Part shown: positions 9,087 through 19,900 of the stretch, piece by piece
Layout of the letters: each line of letters starts with the position of its first letter
Numbering within the stretch: position 1 is the first letter of the stretch
Assembly (NCBI RefSeq): GCF_001750685.1
Contig: NZ_CP017269.1
Location: 4,691,416 to 4,755,415 of the forward strand
Reading direction: 5' to 3'
Length of the DNA stretch: 64,000 nt
From: Geosporobacter ferrireducens
GTDB taxonomy: Bacteria > Bacillota > Clostridia > Peptostreptococcales > Thermotaleaceae
Notes under the pieces: generated by a model
Database searches by the model: none
What the model was told of the DNA's origin: nothing
What the model saw: the letters and a program-made list of their open reading frames with translations, nothing else
Translations under genes and position numbers: made by a program

Positions 9087-11315
9087 TTGTTTATTGAACA
9101 GCATATAATTTGTTTAAGCTTTTATAGATGTGTGACTGAGAAGTTTAATATTACCAATTCCATTAACAACTTAACACAAAACGTTATTTTAGGCGGAATT
9201 TTTGCCATTATGATACTGTATTTATTTCTAAGAAATATTCGAACCACCTTAATCATCGGAACATCGATCCCTATTTCTGTCATTGCCACCTTCGGGCTCA
9301 TGTATTTCAGCGGTATCTCATTAAATCTAATATCACTGGGGGGATTAGCCTTAGGGGTTGGGATGCTGGTGGATAACTCCATTGTTGTGCTGGAAAATAT
9401 TTATCGATTTAGAGTGGAGGGCTATTCCAGAACAGAAGCTGCTGTGAAAGGAACATTGGAAGTGGCCCAGGCGGTTGTTGCCTCCACCCTGACAACAATC
9501 GCTGTGTTTCTGCCCATTCTTTTTGTGGAAGACATGATGGTAAGTATTTATTTTGGAGAAATGGCTTTGGCGGTGGTCTTTTCCCTCATGGCCTCACTGG
9601 TGGTATCACTGACCTTGATTCCCATGCTATCTTCTCAACTGTTAAAGGTAGAGAACACTGATGAAAAAGAAAGGAAGGGAATCAGAAAAGGCTTTAAGCG
9701 GATCTACGATGCCTTTGACCGGGCCTTCGGCAGCATAGAAAAGGCCTATAAAAAACTATTAACCTGGAGCTTGGCACATAGAAAAAACACAATATTGTTG
9801 GCGGTGATGGTATTTCTGGGAAGCCTGTCCTCTATATTCCTTGTAGGAGTAGAGCTTTTCCCTGCATCCGATGAAGGGATGGTCAATATCAGTGTATCCT
9901 TACCAAGGGGGGCAGAAATCCATCAAATCGACGAAGTGCTTTTAGAGGTAGAAGAGAATATTGCTTCCATAGAAGAAATTGATACGGTGGTTGCCTCCGT
10001 CGGCGGCGGTGGAGCAATGGGAGCAATAATATCAGTATTCACAGGAGGTACCCAGGGCAGTATTATGGCTAGGCTTTCTGATCAAAAAGAACGAAATAGA
10101 ACTACAGCGGAAGTAGCGGATGAAATCAGAGGCTTGGTTAAAGACATTCCCGGAGCAGAAATCAGTGTATCAACAGCAGGTGGTTTCGCAGGAATAGCAG
10201 GAGCTCCCATCAGCATTCGGATAAAGGGAGATAGTCTGGAAGATCTCGAAAAAATTTCACAGGATTTTAAAAGGATGATCGAAGCTGTAGAAGGTACTAA
10301 AGAAATAACCACCAGCTTTAGTGAAAGAATGTCTGAGGTTCAAGTGCACATTAATAAATACAGTGCTGCCACCTACGGATTAACAACTTCACAGGTAGCC
10401 AACAGTATGAGAAATGCTGTCTCAGGGATCATAGCCACAAGGTATAAATTAGATGGAGATGAAATTGATGTGGTGCTGAAGGCAGAGGATAGTATAACGG
10501 AAAGTCTGGCCAACCTGCAGCAAATAAGTATACCAACTGCTGCCGGTGATAATATTCCTTTGAACCAGGTAGCCAATGTCTCCATCGAAAGAAGCCCTTT
10601 TCAAATTGACAGAAGCGAGCCGCAGAGAGCTGTAACCGTTACCGGTCAAATTGGCAATAGAGATTTGAAAAGTATTATGCGGGATATTGATGGAGCATTA
10701 AAAGAATACCCGTTGCCACAGGGTTACACCTATGAAATAGGAGGCTAAAGCGAGCAAATGGACGATACCATGGCTGCCTTGATCTTTGCATTGGTGGTGG
10801 CGATTGGATTGGTGTATCTGGTAATGACCGCACAATTTGAATCATGGATGCATCCCTTTACCATTATGTTATCCGTACCTACAGCCTTGGCAGGGGGACT
10901 GCTGGGATTACTCATAACAGGGAAAGCATTAGGGCTTACAGCTATGATCGGGATTGTTATGCTGGCGGGGATCGTTGTGAATAATGCCATTGTATTGGTG
11001 GACTATATTAACACCTTAAGAGCCTCCGGAAAAGACCGAAAGGATGCCATTACTACAGCAGGTCCTATAAGACTTAGGCCGATTCTAATGACGACATCGA
11101 CAACTGTTTTAGGCCTGCTGCCCGTAGCGATAGGGATAGGAGAAGGAGCCGAGGCGCAGGCGCCAATGGGTATCGTCGTTATTGCAGGATTACTCTTATC
11201 AACGGTTTTAACTTTGGTGTTGATACCGACCGTGTATACTTTAGTAGATGATTTTTCAACAGCTGTTAAAAACAAGCTTGGAAGAAAAAAGGAAGAAATG
11301 ATTGAAGGGGAATAG
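9087..11315 (+). pseudogene. RND efflux transporter (HAE1/AcrB type), truncated and interrupted
   Basis: In one continuous frame the sequence encodes about 740 residues of an AcrB/MdtC-like inner-membrane pump, but it begins at the second transmembrane helix (NSINNLTQNVILGGIFAIMIL). Roughly 300 N-terminal residues (first helix and first porter subdomains) are absent. An in-frame TAA at 10746-10748 splits the rest; in relatives the equivalent position is GG(E)xEQM, so a single Glu-to-stop change explains it. After the stop the frame resumes unchanged through the last helices. The helix-four motif LGGLALGVGMLVDNSIVVLENI is intact. No membrane-fusion partner gene is adjacent. The deletion makes function unlikely. 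Both pieces could in principle be translated separately. Confidence 0.85.
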
Positions 11316-11570
11316 ATTGAAAATAATAAAGGAGGGCATAAAAAATGGAGAATTCAGGAAAGGTTTAGATATTGAAACCGCTGTTTTGGCTATATAGGTA
11401 CAATTCATCAGAGCTATACGAAACAGATATAAAAGAGTTTAGAAGATATAGACCCTACTCCTAGTATGGATATAATACTTCAAGGGTTATTAAAAAAGCA
11501 GTAAGGATATAAAAGAGCAGCTTGTAAAAGCAGAGCGAAAGACGATAATGCGAGGAAACTTCAATAAAGT
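11316..11570 (+). other. degenerate stretch after the RND pseudogene
   Basis: A good ribosome site (AGGAGGGC, about 11331-11338) precedes ATG 11344, but that frame stops after seven codons. Further open pieces follow in other frames, one reading LDIETAVLAI and another ending DIILQGLLKKQ. This is the picture of a small gene, perhaps a regulator, destroyed by frameshifts. The family cannot be assigned. Confidence 0.3.
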
Positions 11571-11608
11571 AGAACAGCCTCACTATGGTGAATGGGTGAG
11601 GCTGTTCT
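11571..11608 (+). terminator. perfect 13-bp hairpin terminator
   Basis: AGAACAGCCTCAC (11571-11583) and GTGAGGCTGTTCT (11596-11608) form a perfect 13-base-pair stem with a 12-base loop, followed by a T-rich tail. It separates the decayed RND region from the SMR gene. Confidence 0.75.
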
Positions 11609-11769
11609 TACTTCTACTTAATTTTAGAATGCAAAGGATGTCATAATTGAAGCATTCTATTTTACGGATTTTATGATATAATTTAGTATTATTAAGTAGT
11701 TTTACACCATGATTTGTCGAATAAAATCCATCATATAAAAATGTCCTGCACTGATTGGATGGTGTTAAG

Positions 11770-12102
11770 ATGCTATTGTATTGGATATATTTGCTGCTTG
11801 CCATAGGATGTGAGGTTTTGGGAACCACTCTTATGAAAATTTCTAACGGTTTTACAAAGCTTATCCCGTCAATTCTTGTAGTGGTATTTTACATATTGAC
11901 CCTGCCTTTTTTTACTCTGGCACTAAAGAAGATCAACGTCAGTGTGGCATATGCAGTCTGGTCGGGGATTGGTACGGCATCTATTGCGATTATCGGATAT
12001 ATTTTATTTAAAGAGCAGATGAACCCTGTTAAAATTGCTGCAATCGTGATGATTATTGCAGGAATTGTTATGCTGAATCTTAGTGATGTAACACGGGGAT
12101 AA
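11770..12102 (+). CDS. small multidrug resistance (SMR/EmrE-type) exporter
   Basis: A 110-residue, four-helix inner-membrane protein that exchanges protons for cationic compounds as a dimer. The essential membrane Glu is at residue 15 in LLLAIGCEVLGTTLMK, and the helix-three signature AVWSGIGTASIAIIGYILFKEQ is intact. A TTG at 11755 is in frame, but ATG 11770 gives the standard family length. A TATAAT lies about 95 bases upstream. No guanidine-riboswitch ACGR stem-loops could be found. The subtype (quaternary-ammonium exporter, guanidinium exporter or lipid-related) is not settled. It sits 26 bases before an AraC-type gene and may share its transcript. Confidence 0.9.
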   Translation: MLLYWIYLLLAIGCEVLGTTLMKISNGFTKLIPSILVVVFYILTLPFFTLALKKINVSVAYAVWSGIGTASIAIIGYILFKEQMNPVKIAAIVMIIAGIVMLNLSDVTRG

Positions 12103-12127
12103 TAATGGGAAAGCAGGTGATAAAGAG

Positions 12128-13051
12128 ATGCGCCCTGAAAAAATTGAATTTTTAAATAAAATGCCGGTTAGAGCATTTGTAAGGTCTGTGGAGCGATATC
12201 CTTATCACTGGCACGACACGCTGGAAATTGTGCAGGTGCTCAAGGGAACGGTTAATATCAGCCTTGGTAACGATGACCTTCTGCTGCATGAAAATGATAT
12301 AGCAGTCATAAACATAGGTGAGATACACCGCATCATCAAAAGTGAGCAGGACAATAAAATACTGTTTATTCAAATTGATTCCAGCTTCTACCGCAACATC
12401 CTGACGGATAACAGGTATTTGTTTATATACTGTTGTTCGGCCTACCATGAAGCAGAGGCGCCTGAAAAGTATGATAAACTGAAGGAGCAGGTTGTCCAGC
12501 TAGTATGGGCGTTAAATGAACAGTCCCGCACGGATTATAATAAAAATATAGAAAATACTTTGATAACGACGCTCGCCTATATCACGGACAACTTTGATTT
12601 TCTGCGTTGGGGGCCTGGGACGGTAGCATTTGACGAAAAACATGTGGAAAGGCTCAAACAAATAGCAGAGCATATAAACAATGATCATAACGTTAATCCA
12701 GGGCTTAAAGACCTGGCAGTAGAAGTTGATGTCAGTCTGCATCATTTATCCCATGACATTAAAAACAAGTTTGGATATACCTTTCAGGAATTATTATATT
12801 ACAGCAGGATAGAACATGCGGCAAAGCTGCTTTTAAGTACCGGTGAACGGATTGTAGACATTGCCATGGAATGTGGATTTTCCGATCCGAAATACCTCAT
12901 CAAACACTTTAAGCAGAACTTTCAATATACTCCTTCGGAGTTTCGAAAAATGCACCGGGCAAATGACAAAAACTTGGCTTCCCAGGTACAGTACCATGAT
13001 TATTCTCTTTCCGAGGCAAATAAATATCTAAAAGCTTATAAAAAACTTTAA
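12128..13051 (+). CDS. AraC family transcriptional regulator (copy 1)
   Basis: A 307-residue regulator with an N-terminal cupin sensor domain (PYHWHDTLEIVQVLKGTVNISLGND, about residues 23-60) and a C-terminal AraC double helix-turn-helix (about residues 175-285, with ERIVDIAMECGFSDPKYLIKHFKQNFQYTPSEFRKMH). Such proteins usually sense a sugar or other small molecule and activate uptake or catabolic genes. It is a tandem paralogue of the gene at 13157-14080: same length, start MRPE, same CCxxYHEAEAPEKY stretch and same C-terminal ASQVQ segment. A strong terminator overlaps its stop codon, so the two are transcribed separately. Confidence 0.9.
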   Translation: MRPEKIEFLNKMPVRAFVRSVERYPYHWHDTLEIVQVLKGTVNISLGNDDLLLHENDIAVINIGEIHRIIKSEQDNKILFIQIDSSFYRNILTDNRYLFIYCCSAYHEAEAPEKYDKLKEQVVQLVWALNEQSRTDYNKNIENTLITTLAYITDNFDFLRWGPGTVAFDEKHVERLKQIAEHINNDHNVNPGLKDLAVEVDVSLHHLSHDIKNKFGYTFQELLYYSRIEHAAKLLLSTGERIVDIAMECGFSDPKYLIKHFKQNFQYTPSEFRKMHRANDKNLASQVQYHDYSLSEANKYLKAYKKL

Positions 13052-13070
13052 AAATAATTTAAAGTTTTTT
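13040..13070 (+). terminator. terminator overlapping the end of AraC copy 1
   Basis: AAAAAACTTTAAA (13040-13052) and TTTAAAGTTTTTT (13058-13070) form a perfect A/T-rich stem that starts inside the last codons, followed by TCTTTTTTT. Confidence 0.7.
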
Positions 13071-13087
13071 TCTTTTTTTGGAAAACC

Positions 13088-13128
13088 GCAAAATTGTCAA
13101 TGCATTACTCTTTGAAAGGAAATAAAAT
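13088..13128 (+). promoter_or_regulatory. shared upstream motif, copy A (before AraC copy 2)
   Basis: GCAAAATTGTCAATGC, then 11 bases, then AAAGGAAATAAAAT. The same arrangement is at 22303-22344 before the beta-helix gene with one base changed in each block and a 12-base spacer. Both copies lie a short way upstream of a gene, so a common promoter or activator site is likely. Confidence 0.5.
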
Positions 13129-13156
13129 AAATACAATGCAGAAAGGAGTTGATTAA

Positions 13157-14080
13157 ATGCGTCCGGAAGCAATAGCGTTTCCAGATGATATACCGGTCAG
13201 GGCATTTGTTCTGAATGTCGCCGGGTATCCTTACCACTGGCACAATGCACTGGAAATCATATATGTACTGGAGGGCTTGGCATTTGTCGGTATGGGTAGT
13301 GAGAACCATCTTTTAGAAAAAAACAATATAGTAATCATCAATACTGATGAATTGCACCGTATTCATAAAAGCAGCGAAGATAGCAAGCTGTTAGTGATCC
13401 AAATGGATTCAGCTTTCTGTGAAAGGGTCAATCCGGATTATAAATATGCCTTCATCTACTGCTGTTCCTTATATCACGAAGCAGAAGCACCGGAAAAGTA
13501 CAATGAACTGAAAGGTCATATCGCCCGTCTGGTATATCAATTAAACCAGAAGCCTTGCAAAAATCATAAAAAAGATATAAAGGACTGTCTGGAAAAAATA
13601 CTTTCGCATATGATATACAGCTTTGATTACCTGCGTTTCGGACCTGGAATCAAAGCCTTTGAAGAAAAGCAGGCGGAAAGACTCAGGAAAATGTACAAGC
13701 ATATCCTTAAGTCTCCCACTGGAAAACAGGGGCTCAAGGAACTTGCGGAAGTGACCGGTATCACTTTGCACCACATGTCTCACGATATCAAGGAAAAATT
13801 CGGCTATACATTTCAGGAATTACTGTATTACAGTAAGTGTGAACATGCAGCAAGGATGATCTTAAGTACCAATAAACATATACGCGAAGTTTCCGCTGAA
13901 TGTGGTTTTTCCGATCCGAAATACCTTATAAAACATTTTAAATTGAACTACCGGTGCACGCCCTCTCAGTTTCGTAAGATGTATCAGGCAGAAGATGAAA
14001 TCCTGGCTTCTCAGGTGCAATGTCAGGAAGCTTCCCTTTCCTCTGCACTCGAATACATGGCACTTTATATAAACTACTGA
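13157..14080 (+). CDS. AraC family transcriptional regulator (copy 2)
   Basis: A 307-residue cupin plus AraC helix-turn-helix regulator, paralogous to the gene just upstream over its whole length. The cupin has PYHWHNALEIIYVLEGLAFVGMG, and the DNA-binding end has VSAECGFSDPKYLIKHFKLNYRCTPSQFRKMY. The AAAGGAG ribosome site is strong. Its promoter region carries the GCAAAAT-GTCAATGC motif that is also found before the 1471-residue beta-helix protein gene. The duplication, and the MalT-type regulator that follows, suggest a local regulatory cluster for the big surface proteins downstream. This is inference from position and the shared motif. Confidence 0.9.
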   Translation: MRPEAIAFPDDIPVRAFVLNVAGYPYHWHNALEIIYVLEGLAFVGMGSENHLLEKNNIVIINTDELHRIHKSSEDSKLLVIQMDSAFCERVNPDYKYAFIYCCSLYHEAEAPEKYNELKGHIARLVYQLNQKPCKNHKKDIKDCLEKILSHMIYSFDYLRFGPGIKAFEEKQAERLRKMYKHILKSPTGKQGLKELAEVTGITLHHMSHDIKEKFGYTFQELLYYSKCEHAARMILSTNKHIREVSAECGFSDPKYLIKHFKLNYRCTPSQFRKMYQAEDEILASQVQCQEASLSSALEYMALYINY

Positions 14081-14094
14081 GAAAAGGAGATGGG

Positions 14095-14193
14095 ATGATG
14101 CTGGAGTACAAGGATAACCTGTTGGAAATACGGGAGAAGCGGGCAAGAAGTGTCTTAATTGGCCGGGTTGACAATGATAAAATAAAAAATTAG
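14095..14193 (+). CDS. possible 32-residue small protein
   Basis: ATG 14095 (or 14098) has an AAAAGGAG site 5-8 bases upstream and encodes 32 mostly charged residues, beginning MMLEYKDNLLEIREKRAR. It has no membrane segment and no recognised family. It begins 14 bases after AraC copy 2 and ends 31 bases before the MalT-type gene, so it would be translated from the same transcript. It could be a real leader or small protein, or the remnant of a longer gene. Confidence 0.35.
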   Translation: MMLEYKDNLLEIREKRARSVLIGRVDNDKIKN

Positions 14194-14224
14194 GAATAAT
14201 TTGATGAATCAAGAGGGTGGGTTT

Positions 14225-16705
14225 ATGCAAATGAAACATCGGATTTTGAAGCGTGAGCGTATTAGCACACAACTTAATAATCTATTTGACTATCCGCTGA
14301 CGGTGGTGGTGGCTGCCATGGGTTATGGTAAAACTACGTCGGTAAGAGATTTTCTTGATGAGGTGAAGGCGAACTATGTGTGGCTGTCTGTGGATAGGGA
14401 TGAAACCTCTGCCCAATATATATGGGATTCCCTTACCAGACAGCTTGCCAAAACAGAGCCGGAACTTGGAAATCAGCTTAACGCTTTAGGGTTTCCTATG
14501 GATGCATCCCAAAGAGACAGGATACTGAAAATAATCGAAGACCATGTGTATATGACCAACACGGTGCTGGTAATCGATGATTATCACTTTGCTCATTCTC
14601 CGGAATTGGACAGGCTGATTGAAAGAATTGTTTGGACCAATATAAGCGGACTGCATGTTCTCATCCTTTCAAGGACGAGGCCTGAAATGAATATTGACGA
14701 GCTAATGCTTAAAGGATACTGCCACCTGTTAAAAAATGATTTGTTTGAGTTGTCGAAGGATGAAATAAAGGAATATTTTAAGCTTTATGGCCATGACGTT
14801 TCTCTTGATACCGCAAGGCAGGTGCACGAGACTTCTGAAGGCTGGATAACGGCTGTTTACCTTATTACTCAGAGGTACTGTGAAATTGGCAAATTGGAGC
14901 CGGGAAGAAGTATCGAAAGTCTTATTGAAACGGCGGTAATGTCACGATATACGAAGGAAGAAGCACAGATACTGATGTCACTCTCTATCCTTGAAAGCTT
15001 TATGTTACAGCAGGCGGTATATGTGACGAAGGACATGGCAGTGGCAGGAATTCTTCAAAAGCTAAGTGACAGTAATTCCTTTATCCGTTATGATGAGCGG
15101 ACAGAAAACTATAAAATGCACAATATTTTCAGCAATTATTTAAAAAAGCTGCTTGAAGAGCAGTGCAGCGGTATTGAAAGTAGAAATTTATATAAGCGTT
15201 CAGGTGAGTGGTACATTGAAAGCGGTGATGTGCTTTTAGGTTTGAAATTTCTTTTGAAGGCGGAGGAATACGACCTCATTTTAGCTCAATTTGAAAAAGC
15301 TGGAATGACCAAAGTGATAGACAGAGGCCCCCAGCCTATCATGGAGCTGTTTGAACAGATCCCGATTGAGGTGAAATACCGTCATCCCATAGGCTATCTA
15401 GTCTATGTGGAATTTCATCTTACCAGTGTGAATATGGAAGAAGGTGCCAAGCTCCTGGCAGAAATAGAACAGTATTACCAAAAGGATGATATGACGCCTC
15501 CTGCACTGAAAAGACGTATATCCGGTGAAATTGAACTTATAAGAAGCCTGTGTTGTTTTAATGATTTACGCAAAATGCATGAACATCAATTGAAGGCTCA
15601 TAAACTGCTTGACGGCAGTTCTTCAATAATGAATAAAGATATGATTTTTACCTTTGGGTCCCCCCACAGCCTTTATCTTTACTACAGGGAAAAGGGTGAA
15701 ATGCTGTGGACTGTGGAATATTTGGATACTATCTTTCCTTATTTTAGGGAGGCGGCAAACGGTTTAGGCACAGGCTTTGAATATACAGTAAGGGCGGAAT
15801 ACTGTCTGGAAACCGGTGATTATACGCAGGCGGAGCTTTATGGGTATAAGGCTATCTACAAAGCAGAGACCATGGATCAGATTAGTCTTATCATATGCGC
15901 AAATTTGATCCTTGCAAGACTGTCCATGGCACAGGGTGAATTTGACAAAGCAAAGGAAATCATGAATGACTTAAACTCCAAGGTATCCCGGTATAATAAT
16001 CCCGTACTCAATTGCACCTTTGATCTGTGCAGCGGGTACGTAGGAGGCATCATGCAGGAGCCTCATAATTTTCCGGAATGGCTTAAATCTGGGGATATGG
16101 AGCAAAGCGATATCCTATACCAGGGAATGGCATTTAATTATATCGTTCACGCTAAAGCAGTACTGTTGGAGAAAAACTATATAAAATTAGAGGTGCTCTG
16201 CGAAGGAATGTATCCACTTTTCTCAATATTTAATAATCTTCTTGGTTATGTACATACCCATATATTAGACGCTGTCGCAAAATACAATCTCTACGGTATG
16301 GAAAAAGCAAAAGAGGCTATTTTACCAGCCTTGGAAATAGGTAGAGGAGATAATATTCTACTGTCCTTTGCTGAATACGGTATATATGTTTTGGACATAT
16401 TGAAAGCCCTGCAAAAAGAAACAATCATGGATGAATATTTGGACAGGCTTGTGGCAAAAACAGCAGCCTACTGTCACAACCTAAAAAATATAGACAGCGA
16501 AAAATCGTCTTTTACTCTACTTTCGGAGCGTGAAAGAGAAATATTGCAGCTGATTGTAGAAGGCAAAATCAACAGGGAGATAGCCTCTCAGCTTTATATT
16601 GCAGAGGTTACTGTCAGAAAAACCATCACATCAATCTATCGAAAATTAGGCGTAAGTGGACGGGCAGCAGCTGTAAAAAAAGCTATTGAGCTAGAATTTG
16701 TTTAA
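14225..16705 (+). CDS. MalT-type LuxR family ATPase regulator
   Basis: About 826 residues in the STAND ATPase class of transcription activators. Walker A GYGKTT lies at about residues 33-38 and Walker B VLVIDDYHF near residue 118. A long TPR-like helical sensor region follows, and a C-terminal LuxR helix-turn-helix occupies the last 65 residues (LSEREREILQLIVEGKINREIASQL). These proteins bind an inducer, hydrolyse ATP and oligomerise on DNA. ATG 14225 follows GAGGGTGG; the earlier ATG 14204 in the same frame is possible. It is the last regulator before two very large secreted proteins, and the first copy of the triplicate intergenic element comes 12 bases after its stop. Confidence 0.9.
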   Translation: MQMKHRILKRERISTQLNNLFDYPLTVVVAAMGYGKTTSVRDFLDEVKANYVWLSVDRDETSAQYIWDSLTRQLAKTEPELGNQLNALGFPMDASQRDRILKIIEDHVYMTNTVLVIDDYHFAHSPELDRLIERIVWTNISGLHVLILSRTRPEMNIDELMLKGYCHLLKNDLFELSKDEIKEYFKLYGHDVSLDTARQVHETSEGWITAVYLITQRYCEIGKLEPGRSIESLIETAVMSRYTKEEAQILMSLSILESFMLQQAVYVTKDMAVAGILQKLSDSNSFIRYDERTENYKMHNIFSNYLKKLLEEQCSGIESRNLYKRSGEWYIESGDVLLGLKFLLKAEEYDLILAQFEKAGMTKVIDRGPQPIMELFEQIPIEVKYRHPIGYLVYVEFHLTSVNMEEGAKLLAEIEQYYQKDDMTPPALKRRISGEIELIRSLCCFNDLRKMHEHQLKAHKLLDGSSSIMNKDMIFTFGSPHSLYLYYREKGEMLWTVEYLDTIFPYFREAANGLGTGFEYTVRAEYCLETGDYTQAELYGYKAIYKAETMDQISLIICANLILARLSMAQGEFDKAKEIMNDLNSKVSRYNNPVLNCTFDLCSGYVGGIMQEPHNFPEWLKSGDMEQSDILYQGMAFNYIVHAKAVLLEKNYIKLEVLCEGMYPLFSIFNNLLGYVHTHILDAVAKYNLYGMEKAKEAILPALEIGRGDNILLSFAEYGIYVLDILKALQKETIMDEYLDRLVAKTAAYCHNLKNIDSEKSSFTLLSEREREILQLIVEGKINREIASQLYIAEVTVRKTITSIYRKLGVSGRAAAVKKAIELEFV

Positions 16706-16716
16706 TTTTTTGAACG

Positions 16717-16770
16717 AAAAGTATCTCATGCGATAATATGAAAAAAATAAAAACTCTGCTATGTTTATAT
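16717..16770 (+). repeat. triplicate intergenic element, copy 1 (partial)
   Basis: AAAAGTATCTCATGCGATAA, then TATGAAAA and AAAACTCTGCTATGTTTATA. This matches copies at 21958-22029 and 26908-26979, but the second hairpin arm (GAGTTTTT) is lost here. It lies between the MalT-type gene and the SLH protease gene. Confidence 0.7.
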
Positions 16771-16981
16771 TTATCTCTAGGAAATTGTGGGTTTTAATTT
16801 ACTGGACATGGGGTGTCTATAACAGTACTTTCACGGGCAATACTGCAGACTTATAATAAATACTGAATAGTAGAGGGACAAATTACTCTCTTTATTATAA
16901 ACAAATAACTTAAACAGGAAAGGAGTTGTAAAATGTTTTAAATAATGAACTCATAAATTAAACTTAAAAGGGGGGCAAAAA
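16771..16981. other. leader region of the SLH protease gene
   Basis: No gene of note. Two ribosome sites are visible. AGGAGTT (from 16921) serves ATG 16933, which stops after two codons (ATG-TTT-TAA). A second, AAGGGGGG (about 16968-16975), serves the protease ATG at 16982. The tiny start-stop frame could be a translated leader or a relic. Confidence 0.35.
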
Positions 16982-19900
16982 ATGGTTTCACAAAAGAAAG
17001 GCTTTAGAATTTTATTGATGATGTTATGCATGATACTTATCATAACATCAATGCCTTTAACAGGCTACTCAGCAATACACTCAGATATTGATACCCATTG
17101 GGCTAATGATGTTATTTCGAGATGGATTGATCAAGGTTTAATCAGAGGCTATCCGGATGGTACATTTAAGCCTGATAAACCTGTTTCACGAACAGAATTT
17201 ATGACCATGATAAACAAAGCATTTGGGTATAATGAAACTAAAGATTTTAATTACATAGATGTACCTAAAGATGCCTGGTATGAAGGAGTTGTGGCAAAAG
17301 CACTGACAGCAGGATATATTACAGGCTATCCAGACGGTACGATCAAGCCTGATGCGGCTGTAAGCCGACAGGAAATGGCAGCTATTATTACAAAAATTAA
17401 AAAATTAGAAAATGACCCTGATGGCAGCTCTGTTTTTACCGATGCAGCAAATATTCCTGATTGGTCAAGAGGTGTTATTGGTGCAGTAACTAAAGCAGGT
17501 TATATGAAAGGTTATCCTGACGGTTCCTTTAAAGCTCAAAATACGGTTACTCGTGCAGAGGCTGTATCAGCACTGGATAGGGCTATGTCAATTACTAAAG
17601 GTTCAGAAAGGAAAGATAATCGGCTGGTATTTGATAAAGCAGGTGTTTACGGACCTGAAAATGCTATAGAAGATGTGAATACAGACGTAATCATTAAAGC
17701 CGATGGAGTAACACTGCAGAATCAAAAGATTTATGGTGACTTAATCATTGCTGAAGAAGTAGGTAAGGGTACGGTTACCTTAAACAATGTAATAGTGGAA
17801 GGAAACACCTTTGTAAGGGGCGGTGGTCCTGACAGTATTATTATTGATGGGGGACAGTATAAAAATATCATCATTCAAAATGTAGATGGAAAAGTACGAA
17901 TTGTGGCAAAGGCTGTTAAAGGCCCGGATGGAAAAGCAGTAGATATAGTTGTTGCAGAAGAAGCTGCAGGAAATGAAGTAATACTTAATGGTGAATTTAA
18001 TAGCATATTTATTGCAGGAAGCAATGTAGTTATCAGCACCCAGGGTGATACCAGTATTGGCACCATGACAGTGGGTAAAAATCTTTCCGGCATTACCTTA
18101 AATATAAACGAAGGTGCCAAGGTTAAAGATTTAATATTGTATTCGAAAGCAGCGGTGAAAGGCACAGGTATTATTCAAAATAAAACTGAATATTATAGTA
18201 CGTCAACCGGAGGCGGAGGAGGCGGAGGCAGTCCGTCAAATAAGACCCCCAATAAAAATCCAAACCAGCCTGGAAAACCGGCACCGGCTAACGGAGCAGA
18301 AAAAGTAAAATTGTTACCGGTTTTAAGCTGGAGCTGCAGCGATCCGGATGGAGATGTATTAACCTATGATATTTATTTAGGAACTGACAAAGCTCTGGTA
18401 GAAAACCTGGACCCATCAGTTAAAAAGAAAACAGGATATAATAGCGCTACATACCTGCCGGGCAAGCTGGACAGTCTAACAACCTATTACTGGAGAATAA
18501 CAGCAAAAGATGATAAGGGCGGTCAGACTACTGGACCCTTATGGAAATTCACAACCAAGGAACCGGAAACAGACTCCCAGGGGTATTTTAAGATAGAGAA
18601 TGAGGATAAGACCAAAATAATAGAAGGTTATGTTACCCATAACCGTGGAGGTGCGGGAATTCCCGGGGCCACCATAAGCTACCCGGTGGATATTTTCGAA
18701 AAACCGGGAGATATATTGGTTTCCATCGATGAATATGCTGCCGCCAGAATCCAGAATGTATACTGGAAGAGCGTCACCGGTTATGTATATGGAGAGGAAA
18801 GTGTATCCAGCTACGTATATGGTGACAGTGGAAGCAGTGTCACCGAATACGTCTATGGATGGAATCAATTGGATTACATTTATGAAGTCCCAGTCAGAGA
18901 TTTGTTTAACCCCTCCTGGGAAAAGACACCTCCAAGTATACAACTGGAAGGAATTACTCCCGGAGACACATTATCGGGAATTATTGAATTTGATTTGTCC
19001 TTCCAATCTGAATCAGGCATCTATGTTTATTACGTCTACCTGGGCGGAGAACAACGATATCCTAATGAAGACCTTGGTTTAGGAAAGTGGGACGAGAATT
19101 CTGCAAATGTATCAATTGATACAACCACTTATCCAAACGGATCAACCTATATAAAAATACTGGCCTATGATTATAACGAAAACTCGGTTTTATATGTTCT
19201 GCCTATAACTGTAAAAAATGATGTTAATCCCGGACAGCATGAGCCGCCAGGAAAAATTAACTATTTAAGTTTATCTACTGAGACCTATGGAGTGAATTGG
19301 GGCTTATATTCAATACCGGTAGATCAAATTAATACTATGGACAAAGATGACCAGAATAATATGCTGAATACTACTTCTATTCCTGACGATGTTACTATCC
19401 GTAATAGATTAAGCTGGGATTCCGCAACGGGAGCTGATGGCTATAAGGTGTACCGCAGCTTTGACGGGGTGAATTATAAACAAATAGGTACAGTAAAGGA
19501 TAAAAAATACGTGAGTTCTTTTAGTTTCTATAATACATTTGAGGATACCAGTTATGGCCTGGCTATTGGAAAGAAAACCTATTATAAAGTTGTGCCCTAC
19601 AACAGCAAAGGGGAAAACGACGAGGGTGCATTCATTCGCTATGGGGTTCCTTTACCGGGTTTTAATGTAATACTTGATAGTCCAAAGAACGGGGAAACCG
19701 GTGTTAAGCTCTCACCAACGTTTTCATGGCATGTTCAAACAATAGGCGGCAGCTTTGAGGATTATCAGCAAAAATACAAGAAAATAGATTTAGATCAAGA
19801 GCATACCATTCAGCTATTTGATGCAACAAATTATAAAATATTGGAACGATATTTAGATGAAAGCGATAATATATCTGACGATGAAAACAAATTCAAATAT

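Noticed and set aside
11640..11770. Guanidine riboswitch before the SMR exporter
   Set aside because: No pair of ACGR stem-loops or ykkC core is visible.
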